Shown in pieces: positions 37,078-46,975 of a stretch of 64,000 bases of DNA; within the stretch, counting starts at the first letter, position 1; each line of letters opens with the position of its first letter. Under the pieces are notes generated by a model, which saw nothing but the letters and a program-made list of their open reading frames with translations, did not search any database and was not told the origin of the DNA. Location: assembly GCF_014839805.1 (NCBI RefSeq), contig NC_051123.1:1966727-2030726 (forward strand). The letters are read 5' to 3'. The DNA comes from Manduca sexta. Taxonomy: Eukaryota > Arthropoda > Insecta > Lepidoptera > Sphingidae. Position numbers and translations under genes: made by a program.

Positions 37078-37440
37078 ACTGTCTCGGTGGCGTAATTTTA
37101 ATGTATATGATGAGTACGACCATCGCGCTGAGGTCTTGGGTTCGAATCCCGGGTCAGGTTTAATATAATCGTTAGCGGGTTTTTCCATCTTAAATTTTAC
37201 TCTACGACTGAGTTAGGAAGTTGGTGGTGTGATACCCCCGTGTCTCGGAAAGAACGTAATTCGTTGGTCCTGCGTCTGATTTCTCTCCGGTCATGTCGGA
37301 TTGCCGTCTCACTGTACTGTGAGAGTGAAGGAACAGAGAGTGCTTGTGTATTACGCACACACTTGTGCACTATAATATCTCATGCGTACTTGGCTGATCT
37401 ACGTTGAGATTGGCCGGTACGTGTTTGGGAATCGAGAGTT
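37078..37440 (+). mobile_element. SINE-B, subfamily with a longer tail
   Basis: The head is SINE-B (GACTGTCTCGGTGGCGTAAT, TTGGGTTCGAATCCCGGGTC). After GAGTTAGGAAGTTGGTGGTG it switches to a different 3' body (CGTTGGTCCTGCGTCTGATT, CTCTCCGGTCATGTCGGATT, GCGTACTTGGCTGATCTACG) that is shared with 62901-63127. Two tails on one tRNA-like head indicate two SINE lineages. Confidence 0.8.
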
Positions 37441-38175
37441 GTAATGAAGTAGTTAGACCCGTTATTATAATTTATTACGGGAAAAATAAATATAGTCAAA
37501 ACGCAACAAATACTATCATTACAAAAAAAAAATACTGTACCATATAAATATGCCATTAATTTACAATCAACAATAGGTCGTTACAATATACATTGGCAAA
37601 TAGACAAATATATTTCAGCATTGGCTGTCTAGTCAACTCTTATAAGAATCAATTAACAGTTATATGACCATAACCAAATCCACCATTTCGGAACAGGGAC
37701 GCGGTAAAGAAAGTTGACCATGTAGGTCGCAACCTGCGATGAACTTGATCAAACCGGTCGGAATATATTGATATCGGAGATTATAGGGCACTGGCACGTT
37801 TGAAAATTCCAACGAAATTTAAATTTGGAACGAAAATTTTAACAAAATTTAAATTTGGAACAAAAATGTCGCGCTTAACATCGTTTAAAATGTTTGCCTA
37901 TCTCAAGTTTAAGTCATGTGTGTTATAAATTTAAAATTAGATATTTGTGTCCAATAGTTACCGCAAAAAAAATGATAAAGAAAAAGCAAGTAACGTTTTT
38001 ATCACAAAAATATTAAAATTACAAGTTAACCGGTACACGTTGTCCGAATCGATTAATCAGCCATTGAGATATAGATACTTTGAGTAATATTTATGAATTT
38101 ATTTTATTTTTATAATAATCTTTGGAATATAGAGTTCCTATAAATTATTATAAACTAATTTATAACCTAGATTCG
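37441..38175. other. AT-rich DNA, AAATTTAAATTTGGAA repeats
   Basis: AACGAAATTTAAATTTGGAA at about 37811 and a similar copy about 30 bases later face TTCCAAATTTAAATTTCGAA at 38551. This may mark the ends of a 0.75-kb element. Confidence 0.35.
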
Positions 38176-38380
38176 ATAAAATTAAGGAAATATAGTTACT
38201 TTGAAATAACGGACATCCTAAGCGAAGTCGAAGTAACGATAGCAAATATTTGAAAGGGTATTATATAAATTATATAAAAATAAAATAATATTACCTATAT
38301 ACGGTAAAATAAAGGAAAATGGTTACTTTACAATAATGCTCCTTCTAAGGGAAGTCGAAGTAACGGTAGCAAATATTTAA
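38176..38380. repeat. Tandem duplication, period about 126 bases
   Basis: GAAGTCGAAGTAACGATAGC followed by AAATATTTGAAA recurs as GAAGTCGAAGTAACGGTAGC and AAATATTTAAAA. Each is preceded by a TAAGGAAA...GTTACTTT segment. Two units only. Confidence 0.75.
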
Positions 38381-39555
38381 AACGCTTCAACAAAAATGTA
38401 CGAAGTACTAGTTTAAAAACCCGTAAGTGTCCAGTACCGACTCCCCACTGTTACGATGTAACCTCAAGTAGATGTAAGTACCGTTTACACAAAAAATAGC
38501 AGTGCGCATATCACCCGGCATGGCAACAATTAGCAAGTCTGTTATTTCGATTCCAAATTTAAATTTCGAAAGAAATATTTTTTTTAAATGTTTTGTTCTT
38601 TTTAATAGAAAACAATCTAATAATAATAAAGAAGGTAAGATACTACTATGTTTTAGAGCACATTTTATCATTATTCCAAAAATTACGTGTTTTGAAGCCT
38701 TGAATGGTTAATTATTGGCTATTGGAATTTATTATAATTCTAATGATTTAATTAACCTGTGTACCAACTTTTAAAACCGCCAATTCAACTGTTAAATGTA
38801 CAGGATATTATGTTCAAATACAATTTTAATTATGACAAATGGTTCTATAATTTTTTATTGGATCATTTAATTATGTCATAGAATTTCATTACATAGATAT
38901 TACATTATATCTTATTAATTAACAAGTGTTTTATATTATCTGTAATAAATGATTTTTATTCTGGTAATCTACTGTATTTACTATATGATTTGATGACCTC
39001 CGTAAGATAATTAATCAGTTATAAGAGGACAGGATAACTGATTCCTAATGAGGTATGAGAATGTAAGTAATGTTACGTTTGTTATTTTAAAGACTATACT
39101 AGGCAAAGTTTCATAGTGATAACACTCGGCACCAGAATTTATGTTACTTTGCCGTAAAATATACTACTCCTCAAACTGCTTTGTCGAGTGTACAGCCGTA
39201 GACCTTTGTTAAATATAAAACATTTGTTTTAACCATTGTTGAAAGTTTGTACACATTCTATTTTACTTTTCTCGCCTTGTTTACTTTTTATTATTGCAAG
39301 GCTGTGTGCTTTGCTTCCTTTGTCACGACAGCTAATATTAGTTGAGGTTTTAATATTACGTCATAGCGAAAAGACCGCCCAGCAACAGAGGCCGCAAATG
39401 TTAATGTCGCTTAGAAAATTTGTATTTTTTTTTTAATAATGTTTGAGGGTATCGAGTCTTTTCTGATCACCTCCTAATTACGGCAGTCATTTTCAATACC
39501 TAAGTAGGTAGTCAGAACGACGCAGTTTTATCCGTAATACTAAACTATATTTTTC
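38381..39555. other. AT-rich DNA without recognised gene
   Basis: Open frames at 38408-38711 on both strands and 39236-39436 (plus) have no supporting features. Confidence 0.4.
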
Positions 39556-39792
39556 CCACGGTGGCATAGTAGTGTTTGCGTATCAAATCACTCTGAGGTC
39601 CTAGATTCAAAATCCTGGTCGGAAAAATTTATGATTTTCACTTCTCAGTATCAGCTAAGAGTCTGGAATTTGTGCCCGTTATGGCGATGCGCTCGTCTTC
39701 TATTACTTCATTGGAACACACAGACGGAAGGGGATGCTCTGGTTGCACTTCTGCCTACCTTTTCGGAGTTAAGACGTGATGTGTGTGTTTAA
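39556..39792 (+). mobile_element. SINE-B copy
   Basis: CCACGGTGGCATAGTAG head, CTGAGGTCCTAGATTCAAAATC at the B-box position, TCAGTATCAGCTAAGAGTC, TTATGGCGATGCGCTCG and a GTGATGTGTGTGTTT tail. Confidence 0.75.
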
Positions 39793-39837
39793 ACTACATT
39801 TCCAAAGAAATCCCACGGAAGGAACACCAAAGTTCTA

Positions 39838-40150
39838 TATAGAGCGGACATTGGTAAAATTGCCATACAAAAATTTTGCGCTTATGTGATGGTTACTCAA
39901 TCTATGGTGAAATAGCAAAACACATGTAAAATATGTCACATTTTTTTCACATAATGATTTGCACGTTTTATTGCGTACATTAGCATATTTTCTGTAAATA
40001 TGTTATTTTCGTTTGAATATCTAAGGACACTGTGACAATCTGTCACACGTTTGAAATAAGACGACTTACTACTTGGTAGTAACTTTTGGAGCACAAACTT
40101 GGTCCTGTTTTCCGGTCTATAACTAACTATACTCTTTAATGTCTGATAAA
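39838..40150. repeat. Host repeat without the foldback
   Basis: Matches the composite at 5690: ATTTTGCGCTTATGTGATGG, ATAATGATTTGCACGTTT, ACTTTTGGAGCACAAAC and CTATAACTAACTATACTC are in the same order. It lacks the inverted left arm, so it represents the state before, or without, the inverted duplication. Confidence 0.75.
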
Positions 40151-43100
40151 CACATATAGTCTGTTATAAATTTGTTTTAACTTTAAGAGGTGATTAAGAA
40201 TTGCTTAAATAGCTATCAAAAACAACTTAGGTTTCCTAGTTTAAATCAAGAAGGCGGGTTTTGACTAACAGCTGATCGAGTAAATTTGTGTTCGTTGCGA
40301 AAATTTTATTAGTAAGATTGATAGATCCAACTCTACACTTGTTAATCTATATGTAAAATATTTTACAATTGCCATACCTACCACATTACCAAGCACAATA
40401 AATGCGTGTAATTATCATTCCTAAATCAAGACCACACCTTTCAATCATGTCATGCCTCAAACGTAACAAAAAACCGGTCTTCTTCCTGCTTCAAACATAC
40501 GAGTTTACCGCATACGATTAGTGTAAAGGCTGGCGTCGACTAGATCTGTGAGGCGAATCGTTAAACTTTGTACGCGCGGTGAATCGGCTTGGCGCGGATT
40601 CCTATTGGACGCATTCATCGAAGTGTATGCCATGGGATTTTTTACGACTTCATTCGATTGCAAGCCTAGTGGACGCTAGGCATAAATCTCTGTACATATC
40701 GGCACGCCATTAACTCCGTACATATCTACAACTTAATTAACTATTTGTTACGCTCGCGGCAATAATTTCTCTTCCTTTACAATCTCGAAAGTTGGTAAAA
40801 TGTTTGATATTTCTACACACGTCAATATGAGATTGCGAATATTGACTGATAGTGTCTTTGAGCACAATAATGAAGTCAGTTAAACTGAGCATCTTTCTAG
40901 CCTTATTTATGCTTAAAAACAAGCTCAAGAAACATTGTTTGTAAAGTCTACATTATTATGCGCGTACGAATGGAAGTTGTCCGCGGATCGTGGACCACCC
41001 GCAAATGTATTGTGGATACGGAGGCCAAGCGTTGGGCTCTCTGGGTATTGTTAATTCATATTATAGATGGTTGGTTGGTCGTAGAAATCGATCAGGGTAG
41101 GGGACGTGTCCCATGACAAGGATAAATCGTACCTGCTGGACTTATATTAACCGAAACTGAAGGAGAAAGGGAGGATGTCAATAGTAGGGTATTGGAAAGG
41201 AATATTCATTAAAAACCTTAACGACTAAACTATAAAGTTCAATCTCTAGAAAATGATTTGAATTCCCGCTATAAGTCATCAATCTAAATAAAACTCACAC
41301 ACACATGATATAAACATATAATTATCATAACACAGTCAATTTATAAATTACAATAATGATACCAATTGTCTTTACATTATTAAACTAAGTGAAAAACCGT
41401 ATGGTCCGCAAAAAAATGCAAGAATTATAATGTGCTTAGTGTTCCCAGAAACCCACCAAAACTTTCAACAACCGGGGTATGGTCAGACAAAATTGTTAAA
41501 AAAAATTAGACTTTCACTAACAATTTTGCCAACGTTACTAAATCTAGTACCCAGTATCACTGTGACTAGAAATAAAATAATGATAATACTAAAAATATTC
41601 GGAATGAAGCAATACCTTAAACTAAAACAGCGAGCGAGTAAACAGCTCGCGATATACCGCTCTTTATTTATATAAATAGCACTTAATACTACAAAAATGT
41701 TTAACAGTTTCTCGTGTTTAGGCACTTGGCTTTACCAATTCTTGAGTACGCAACTTGGGAATTATGGCAATAAGGATAATAAAGAGACTTTCCTGCCCTC
41801 GCACCCACTACAACTTCTGTAAGGATCAGCAGTGGCACGCTATGACACCGAGCAGTGAAGCTCGGCGAGTCTCAGGGAAAACTAATGTTATTATCCCGCA
41901 ACGAAATTAATCGAATACAAAGATAGGGTGTTGGAAATATTAATTGTCCACTTCCATAGCAAAGCGGGAGACAGAATAATGAACTAAGGAGGCGTTATAA
42001 CCTCAAGGATAGAGACGTAATAACGATAATACATTCTAGTTTTTATGCTTGTATATTTTATAATTTTCTATAGTTTTGATTGTTATCTGTTTTGCGTCTT
42101 AATTTAATTTAATAAATAAGTAGCAAAGATATAGATTATTTCATACTTCCCGGCCCGCGTGTTGAGGAATAATGTAAACGGACAGTTTTTAATATGCTCA
42201 TCCTTAATGTCTCAGCCTCTTCCAGTGGTCATTCTGATCAGTTCGTAATCCTTTAGTGAGTTATCCCTATTATAGTCACTTAATTTGAAAGGTTTTTCTA
42301 TTGATTTTAACGATTAACAATGTTGGGTACAGCCTTTGATTAACTTCAGATAGGCGTCATTAAGCTATCTACTACCACGTCTTTTGATTATTCTGGGATA
42401 GGCAGATTGACACGTATTCGCTAGCTGTTAGGTGCTACGTTAAAGGGGAATATTGCCATTTACCGGACACTATCAAATTCGTGTAACAGTAAAATCTGAT
42501 ATCACTTCCCTACCTGGGAGTCAAATTTGAAGCCTCATATATACTACGCCACCAGGTCAGTGTCTTATATAGATACATCCATTTTATTGTAATAAAGTGT
42601 ATATCATACTGTATAATATTTTCAATAATTTGCTATCTAAGAGCAATAACTATGTAATAACTCCCTTAAGCGCTTGTCACATCTTGTCTGACGGGTCACT
42701 AATTTAATTAACAAGATGGATGACACTAAGATCTTAGGGTCAAAGTATGAATGCAGCGGACGGCCCAATAACAATTGCAACACTGATTTATAATAAAATA
42801 TCAAGAAATTTAAAACACGGTAAATTTAGTTTTCCGTTATTCTAATATATACCGTGTGTGATAAACACAAGGATAATTTTTATTTGTAGAAAGATTTAGA
42901 CGACGCGTGCACAATATTTGGTTATCCTAATATCAACTGTATGTTACAAAACGTAAGGTTAATTTTTGATTGAAATCTGTGTTTAAGCTGATTGACAATT
43001 AGTTAATAGAAAAAAGGCCAAAAATCCCAAATTGCGTACCACTGTACCAGTATATTTGCCATATTTACCATAGAAAGATTCCTTTGAACCAACTAACTTT

Positions 43101-43300
43101 GATTAAAATGTAAACAAAGGAAAATTCTAAGATCAATAAATTTTGATACTTGTCAAACTAAATCATCTAAAATGCACCAAAGCTGATATTTGCATGTTTT
43201 TACGTTTTTTCCAAAGTTACTTTGGTCCTTACAGCCGGATTGACACTACGTTACTCATTAATAGCAACAATCACTGGGCAGAGTCTGCAGTATCGGCCAC
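40151..43300. other. No recognised gene; possible decayed SINE-B near 42500
   Basis: Minus-strand CCTGGTGGCGTAGTATATA with a TTCAAATTTGACTCCC further along (42490-42570) resembles a worn SINE-B head. A GC-richer bit at 40530-40690 is unexplained. Frames at 40737 (minus) and 41430-41725 (both strands) were not convincing. Confidence 0.35.
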
Positions 43301-43461
43301 TTAAAGCATCGGAATGTTTGCCGGCAAACATGGCAGCTACGCAGCATTACGCGTGTCACGGAAAAATAACCTTATTATGCAGTATATAAGGTTATATTCC
43401 CGTGACACACGTAAATGTCATGTAGCTGTCATGTTTGCCGGCAAACATTCCGATGTTTCAT
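43301..43461. mobile_element. Hairpin MITE, copy 2
   Basis: TTAAAGCATCGGAATGTTTG at the left, CAAACATTCCGATGTTTC at the right. It shares arms and inner ATAACCTTATTATGCAG loop with copy 1 at 11234. It starts with TTAA and ends next to TCATG, so the target duplication, if TTAA, has mutated on one side. Confidence 0.75.
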
Positions 43462-43840
43462 GAATTAACATCAAGTGATAATATTAGGTGAAAAATCCTC
43501 AACAATACTATGTGATTTAACGGATTAAATTATTATCCTAGACTTTTATACTATCGTTGATCTTTCGTATATTCTAAATCGATTTGTCAAGGTGTTTCTG
43601 ATATTATTGTCCAAGTGCAATAATTAAAGTGTTAAGTAGTATTTGGTAACGTAAATACTTTTAGAATAAAGCTTTTAAAACATCGATAAGTCATTTTGAT
43701 AAAAATCATTGGAATTAGGCCTTGTTAAAAACGAAAATTGGCCATTTTATATTGCGTAATTTCATTTTGGTAAACATTTTTTCTATTGAATGTTTTTAAA
43801 TGGCACTCGCTTTGAAGGATATCGATAAAATTTTAATTAA

Positions 43841-43932
43841 TTTATTTGATTACTCTCTGAGTATTGACAATATAAACGTATCAAACATAAATCCGATGTC
43901 ATTTATATAAAATGTTTTTAAAATCGTTTATT
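43841..43932 (-). terminator. Candidate poly(A) signals downstream of 44678
   Basis: Minus-strand AATAAA hexamers at 43841-43846 and 43927-43932 are the nearest perfect signals I found after the stop at 44678, implying a 3' UTR of about 750-840 bases. They could serve the RILPL-locus transcripts, but there is no transcript evidence. Confidence 0.3.
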
Positions 43933-44463
43933 CACGATGATTGTAGTTTCGACTTTTTTCGAGCACTTTTTGTGAAGGTGTAAATTTTAATAATTATCGT
44001 ATTAAGTAGTAAGAGTATAGGAAATTGACATAAAGAGTGAGGTGAAATCGTTATGAACAAACACACAAACATATACACGAGGAAACAACCCTACAGCGAC
44101 ATTTTAGTTCCAAAGGAAAAAATTTCATACTCAAAATTTTCTCTAATACTTTCACACTTTCATTTCTCTTTCTCACTTTATCCACCGACTTGCTTTCACC
44201 CAGCTTCGTTTCAAATATATAACAGTGTATTTACTTTTTTTTTCATATGGAACTAAAATGTCTACTTAGGGCGCAAGGTACAAAAAGTGACAGTCAACTA
44301 TAATTTAAAAAATAGCACTCAAATAATTCACTAATGTTCCGGATACGGCGCAACGCTCGCCGCGAACTGGTCTAAATATCTCCAAACTATCGCATCGAGA
44401 CCTATTCCAACATAACCTATTGACAGTATAAAGATGCATACAGTGACGTCATTGCGTATGGTT

Positions 44464-44604
44464 TTGCTCACTTGAGTAACGTTGACGGTGCAGTTGCTCG
44501 GGTGGTTACCAAGCCTTTCTTGTCCGGTCAAGATTCTTGCTCACTTGAGTAACACTGATGTTATAAAGTTACTGAAGTGGTTACCGTGGCTTTCTCGCCC
44601 AGTA
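44464..44604. repeat. Two-unit tandem repeat, period 72 bases
   Basis: TTGCTCACTTGAGTAACG at 44464 and TTGCTCACTTGAGTAACA at 44536, each followed by a GTGGTTACC...CTTTCT block. It lies just after the stop of the long minus-strand frame, so it would be in its 3' UTR. Confidence 0.75.
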
Positions 44605-44677
44605 ACCGTACAAATACCATCGCTAGACTGTATGTACCTTCATTCTGCGTTATACTAATCTATCAAAACGTGCATAA

Positions 44678-46207
44678 CTAATTGTGATCTAAATGTCGCA
44701 ACCACAGACCAAGCATTAACTTCAATATATTCATAATACACTTGTACATTTCGTTCTCGTTAAAATTATTATTCTCGTCCCAATACGTCAATTTCCTACC
44801 ATAATCCCTACAAGTAATGATCTTAACCAACAATTTGCCGAACATTCTACGCACGAAACATTTTTTAACCACAGCATCGTCCATACAAATCTGACAATCA
44901 CAAATTCTACTTATTTCTACCGAATTGGAAGTGTTCGTGGGTATCACGTTCATTATTTTGGCAACACCGCCGTGTATAGGAGTATCGACGTCCGATATGA
45001 CGATTTTAGGCACCATTATATCCCTCACGCCTGGCCCGCCGGACGAAAACGTTTGCTTGATGCTTCGCGAGGAAACGTTTCTTCTCAAAACTATCCGAGT
45101 TCTCTCTGCCATATCGATTTTGGAGGACGAACCGCTGCGCGAAATCAGGCCTCGTTGTATCGATACATTCTCGCAGCTTGTGCATTCTACATTCTTTATC
45201 ATAACCTCTTTTCTCAAACTGGGTTCTCTCTTGATCCCTTGGAACGAGGAGTCGAACACGCCGACCTTTCTCTGCCGCGTACTCGCGTGTTCTACATCCC
45301 TGTTTAGTCCCTTCGTCTCTATCGATATGTTTCTGTAGGACGGCACCCTAATCTCGAGGTAGTCACCGTCGTCATCGTTTAGTGCATATTGTACCTCAAA
45401 ATGTTCCGCCGCGTCCCTTAGTGAAAAACTCCTCCGTAGAGGCCGTTGGGGGCTGACCCCGCCATGGACTTTGGAACCGCTCGCGATCCTACCGAGCGGC
45501 GACACGCTGCCCGATAAACTCTCTCCGGATTTCTTCATAGCCTCCTTGAAAGTTTCGAACGAACCAGAAACCGTGTAGCATCTTTGCAATTTCTTTATTT
45601 GCGACCCGCCTGCGTCCACGCCTTTATAGCTATCTCTTAACACCATTAGCGCTTGGCACCTGCCGGCCGTCACGCTATCGACCTCCGAGGATGCGCGTCT
45701 GCTTTTCATTCTAATCTGAGAAGCTGGGATATCCTCCAGACTCTTGTACTGCTCGAAGAAGAGTCGCTCTTCGGAGTGTACGGTCCAGACCGATCCATCA
45801 CTACTTATCGACCATTTGGACCCTATAGCCTGGAGATGTTTGAAGATATCCATACCTCCGTCGAGCGACAGTGACCTCTGTAGGGGCACATCGTGAGCGA
45901 ACATACCTTGGTAGTCTATCTCTTCTTTCTCCTCGAACTTGTCGCCGAGCCATTTGTCGACTTCCCTGTTGCTCATCAAGTTCTGGAGCTCTTGCCTGAG
46001 GTCTATTCTGGACGTGGGGTTCTTGATGTCAGAGTAGCGGCGGGCGGCGTCCTTGGCGGGCTGCGTGTCGGGGTCGGAGTGCCTACGGGGCGGGAGCGGG
46101 GGCGGCGGGGGCGCCACCGGTCGTGCATACTTTAGCGCCGAGCGTCGACAGCGAGCGGCGTTGGAATCCGCCCACGGAGATATCAGACTCAGCAAAGAGC
46201 TTGCGAA
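44678..46207 (-). CDS. Long second-frame ORF sharing the RILPL 3' exon
   Basis: About 509 codons stay open to the stop at 44678, far longer than any other frame in the window and with non-repetitive, ordinary composition. I do not recognise a family. In order: a proline block (PVAPPPPPLPPRR, roughly residues 30-42 of the frame), a basic and acidic helical stretch with DLRQELQNLM and WLGDKFEEKEE, Ser/Arg-rich segments with RSLSL, RRSFSLRD and similar phospho-site-like motifs, an acidic patch NDDDGDYLEIRV, and a C-terminal Cys-rich part, CDCQICMDDAVVKKC, ending in a hydrophobic tail. There is no signal peptide or clear transmembrane segment. No in-frame ATG precedes the proline block inside this exon, so an upstream exon must supply the start. 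It may be entered from the RILPL donor by an acceptor 10 or 22 bases downstream of the main one, or from exon 46864-46975. A one-base assembly error is the main alternative. Confidence 0.7.
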   Translation of the reverse strand, partial: FASSLLSLISPWADSNAARCRRSALKYARPVAPPPPPLPPRRHSDPDTQPAKDAARRYSDIKNPTSRIDLRQELQNLMSNREVDKWLGDKFEEKEEIDYQGMFAHDVPLQRSLSLDGGMDIFKHLQAIGSKWSISSDGSVWTVHSEERLFFEQYKSLEDIPASQIRMKSRRASSEVDSVTAGRCQALMVLRDSYKGVDAGGSQIKKLQRCYTVSGSFETFKEAMKKSGESLSGSVSPLGRIASGSKVHGGVSPQRPLRRSFSLRDAAEHFEVQYALNDDDGDYLEIRVPSYRNISIETKGLNRDVEHASTRQRKVGVFDSSFQGIKREPSLRKEVMIKNVECTSCENVSIQRGLISRSGSSSKIDMAERTRIVLRRNVSSRSIKQTFSSGGPGVRDIMVPKIVISDVDTPIHGGVAKIMNVIPTNTSNSVEISRICDCQICMDDAVVKKCFVRRMFGKLLVKIITCRDYGRKLTYWDENNNFNENEMYKCIMNILKLMLGLWLRHLDHN

Positions 46208-46209
46208 AA
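46083..46209 (-). CDS. Rilpl: RILPL exon: conserved FFRKLF tail and stop
   Basis: The acceptor CTCAACAG|TTTTCGC joins the phase-2 donor of the previous exon. The joined reading is IRKFFRKLFAESD, then SVGGFQRRSLSTLGA, then an Ala/Pro-rich run to a TAG at 46083-46085. IRKFFRKLF is a conserved C-terminal motif of RILPL proteins, which fixes this frame up to at least RRSLSTLG. The last 16 residues (Gly/Ala/Pro) look low-quality and run through a G/C homopolymer-rich tract where the other frame takes over. A donor-like AAA|GTATGC also sits there (46131/46130). Confidence 0.8.
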
Positions 46210-46863
46210 CTGTTGAGCAAATGGGAAATAATTAGCAAATTACAAACGGTTTATCGACCCTGGGGTAGAGCCATAGAGTCTGACATGATCTTTAACCATA
46301 CCGTAGGGATGCGCAACATTATGATTTTCGCCGATTTTCAGTCTGAGAATTAATTTAATACACTTTTCGATGTAACAACAAAATAATAAAAAAAAATGTT
46401 TATTACATCGTGCGACAGAAGACCGACGACCTACTTCATAATGTTGAAATGCCAAGTTTTTTTATATATAAAAAAAAAATACACCAAAACGATCTGAAAA
46501 GCAATCTCGCTCTACCCTAAAACGGCCAGGGTCAAAAGTGATGGAGGTTAGTTGTTATCGCAGACGGAATCTGGTTATTTGAATGATGCAGCTCGACAAG
46601 TTATAGACATTTTGTTTTATGGTCGGTAGCCATATTGAATATTCACTAGCATGACGCGAATGGATATGTTTTAGCATTAAGTATCCCTCCCACAGATTAT
46701 CCAGAATCAAAAAAAAAATACAATTACCTCAGCTAAACAAGCCAAACATTTAATTTTAAAAAAATCCTCCCTTAACAGCCGGCCACAACCCAGTAGGGGG
46801 TTAAACGTGGCCCTCAATCAACCCAGCCCTGTAGGGGACGTACATACCGAGCGCCTTCAATAC

Positions 46864-46975
46864 CTGCATCCTCATCAGTACCAAGGGCCGAAAGAGATCC
46901 GCGGCGGCGGCGAGCGGCGCGACGCCTCGCGGGACGACAGCGCCAGCAGGAACCTGCCGCGCCACTCAACATGTA
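46864..46975 (-). CDS. Candidate alternative exon upstream of shared exon
   Basis: A GC-rich 112-base segment with a good acceptor (CTATAACCCGTCAG|TACATG) and donor (GATGCAG|GTATTG). If translation starts at its ATG (46970-46972), 36 Arg-rich codons lead in phase 1 into the long second frame, giving 546 residues in all. As a cassette after the RILPL donor it would stop at once (ACA TGT TGA). Using inner acceptor CGGCAG|GTTCC instead gives a reading with SREASRRSPPPRISFGP. Its high GC content in AT-rich DNA supports exon status; the Arg-rich reading is odd and weakens the first choice. Confidence 0.35.

Noticed and set aside
36957..37163. Plus-strand 68-codon frame
   Set aside because: Its second half is the SINE-B head and its first half is TATA-rich simple sequence.
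44925..45338. Plus-strand frames of 137 and 111 codons opposite the long minus-strand frame
   Set aside because: They are shadows of the long frame; composition is unnatural and no splice context is present.
46083..46130. 48-base intron from AAA|GTATGC to CCCGTAG| that might join the two frames
   Set aside because: Splicing it would enter a third frame that stops soon after, so it does not link RILPL to the long frame.
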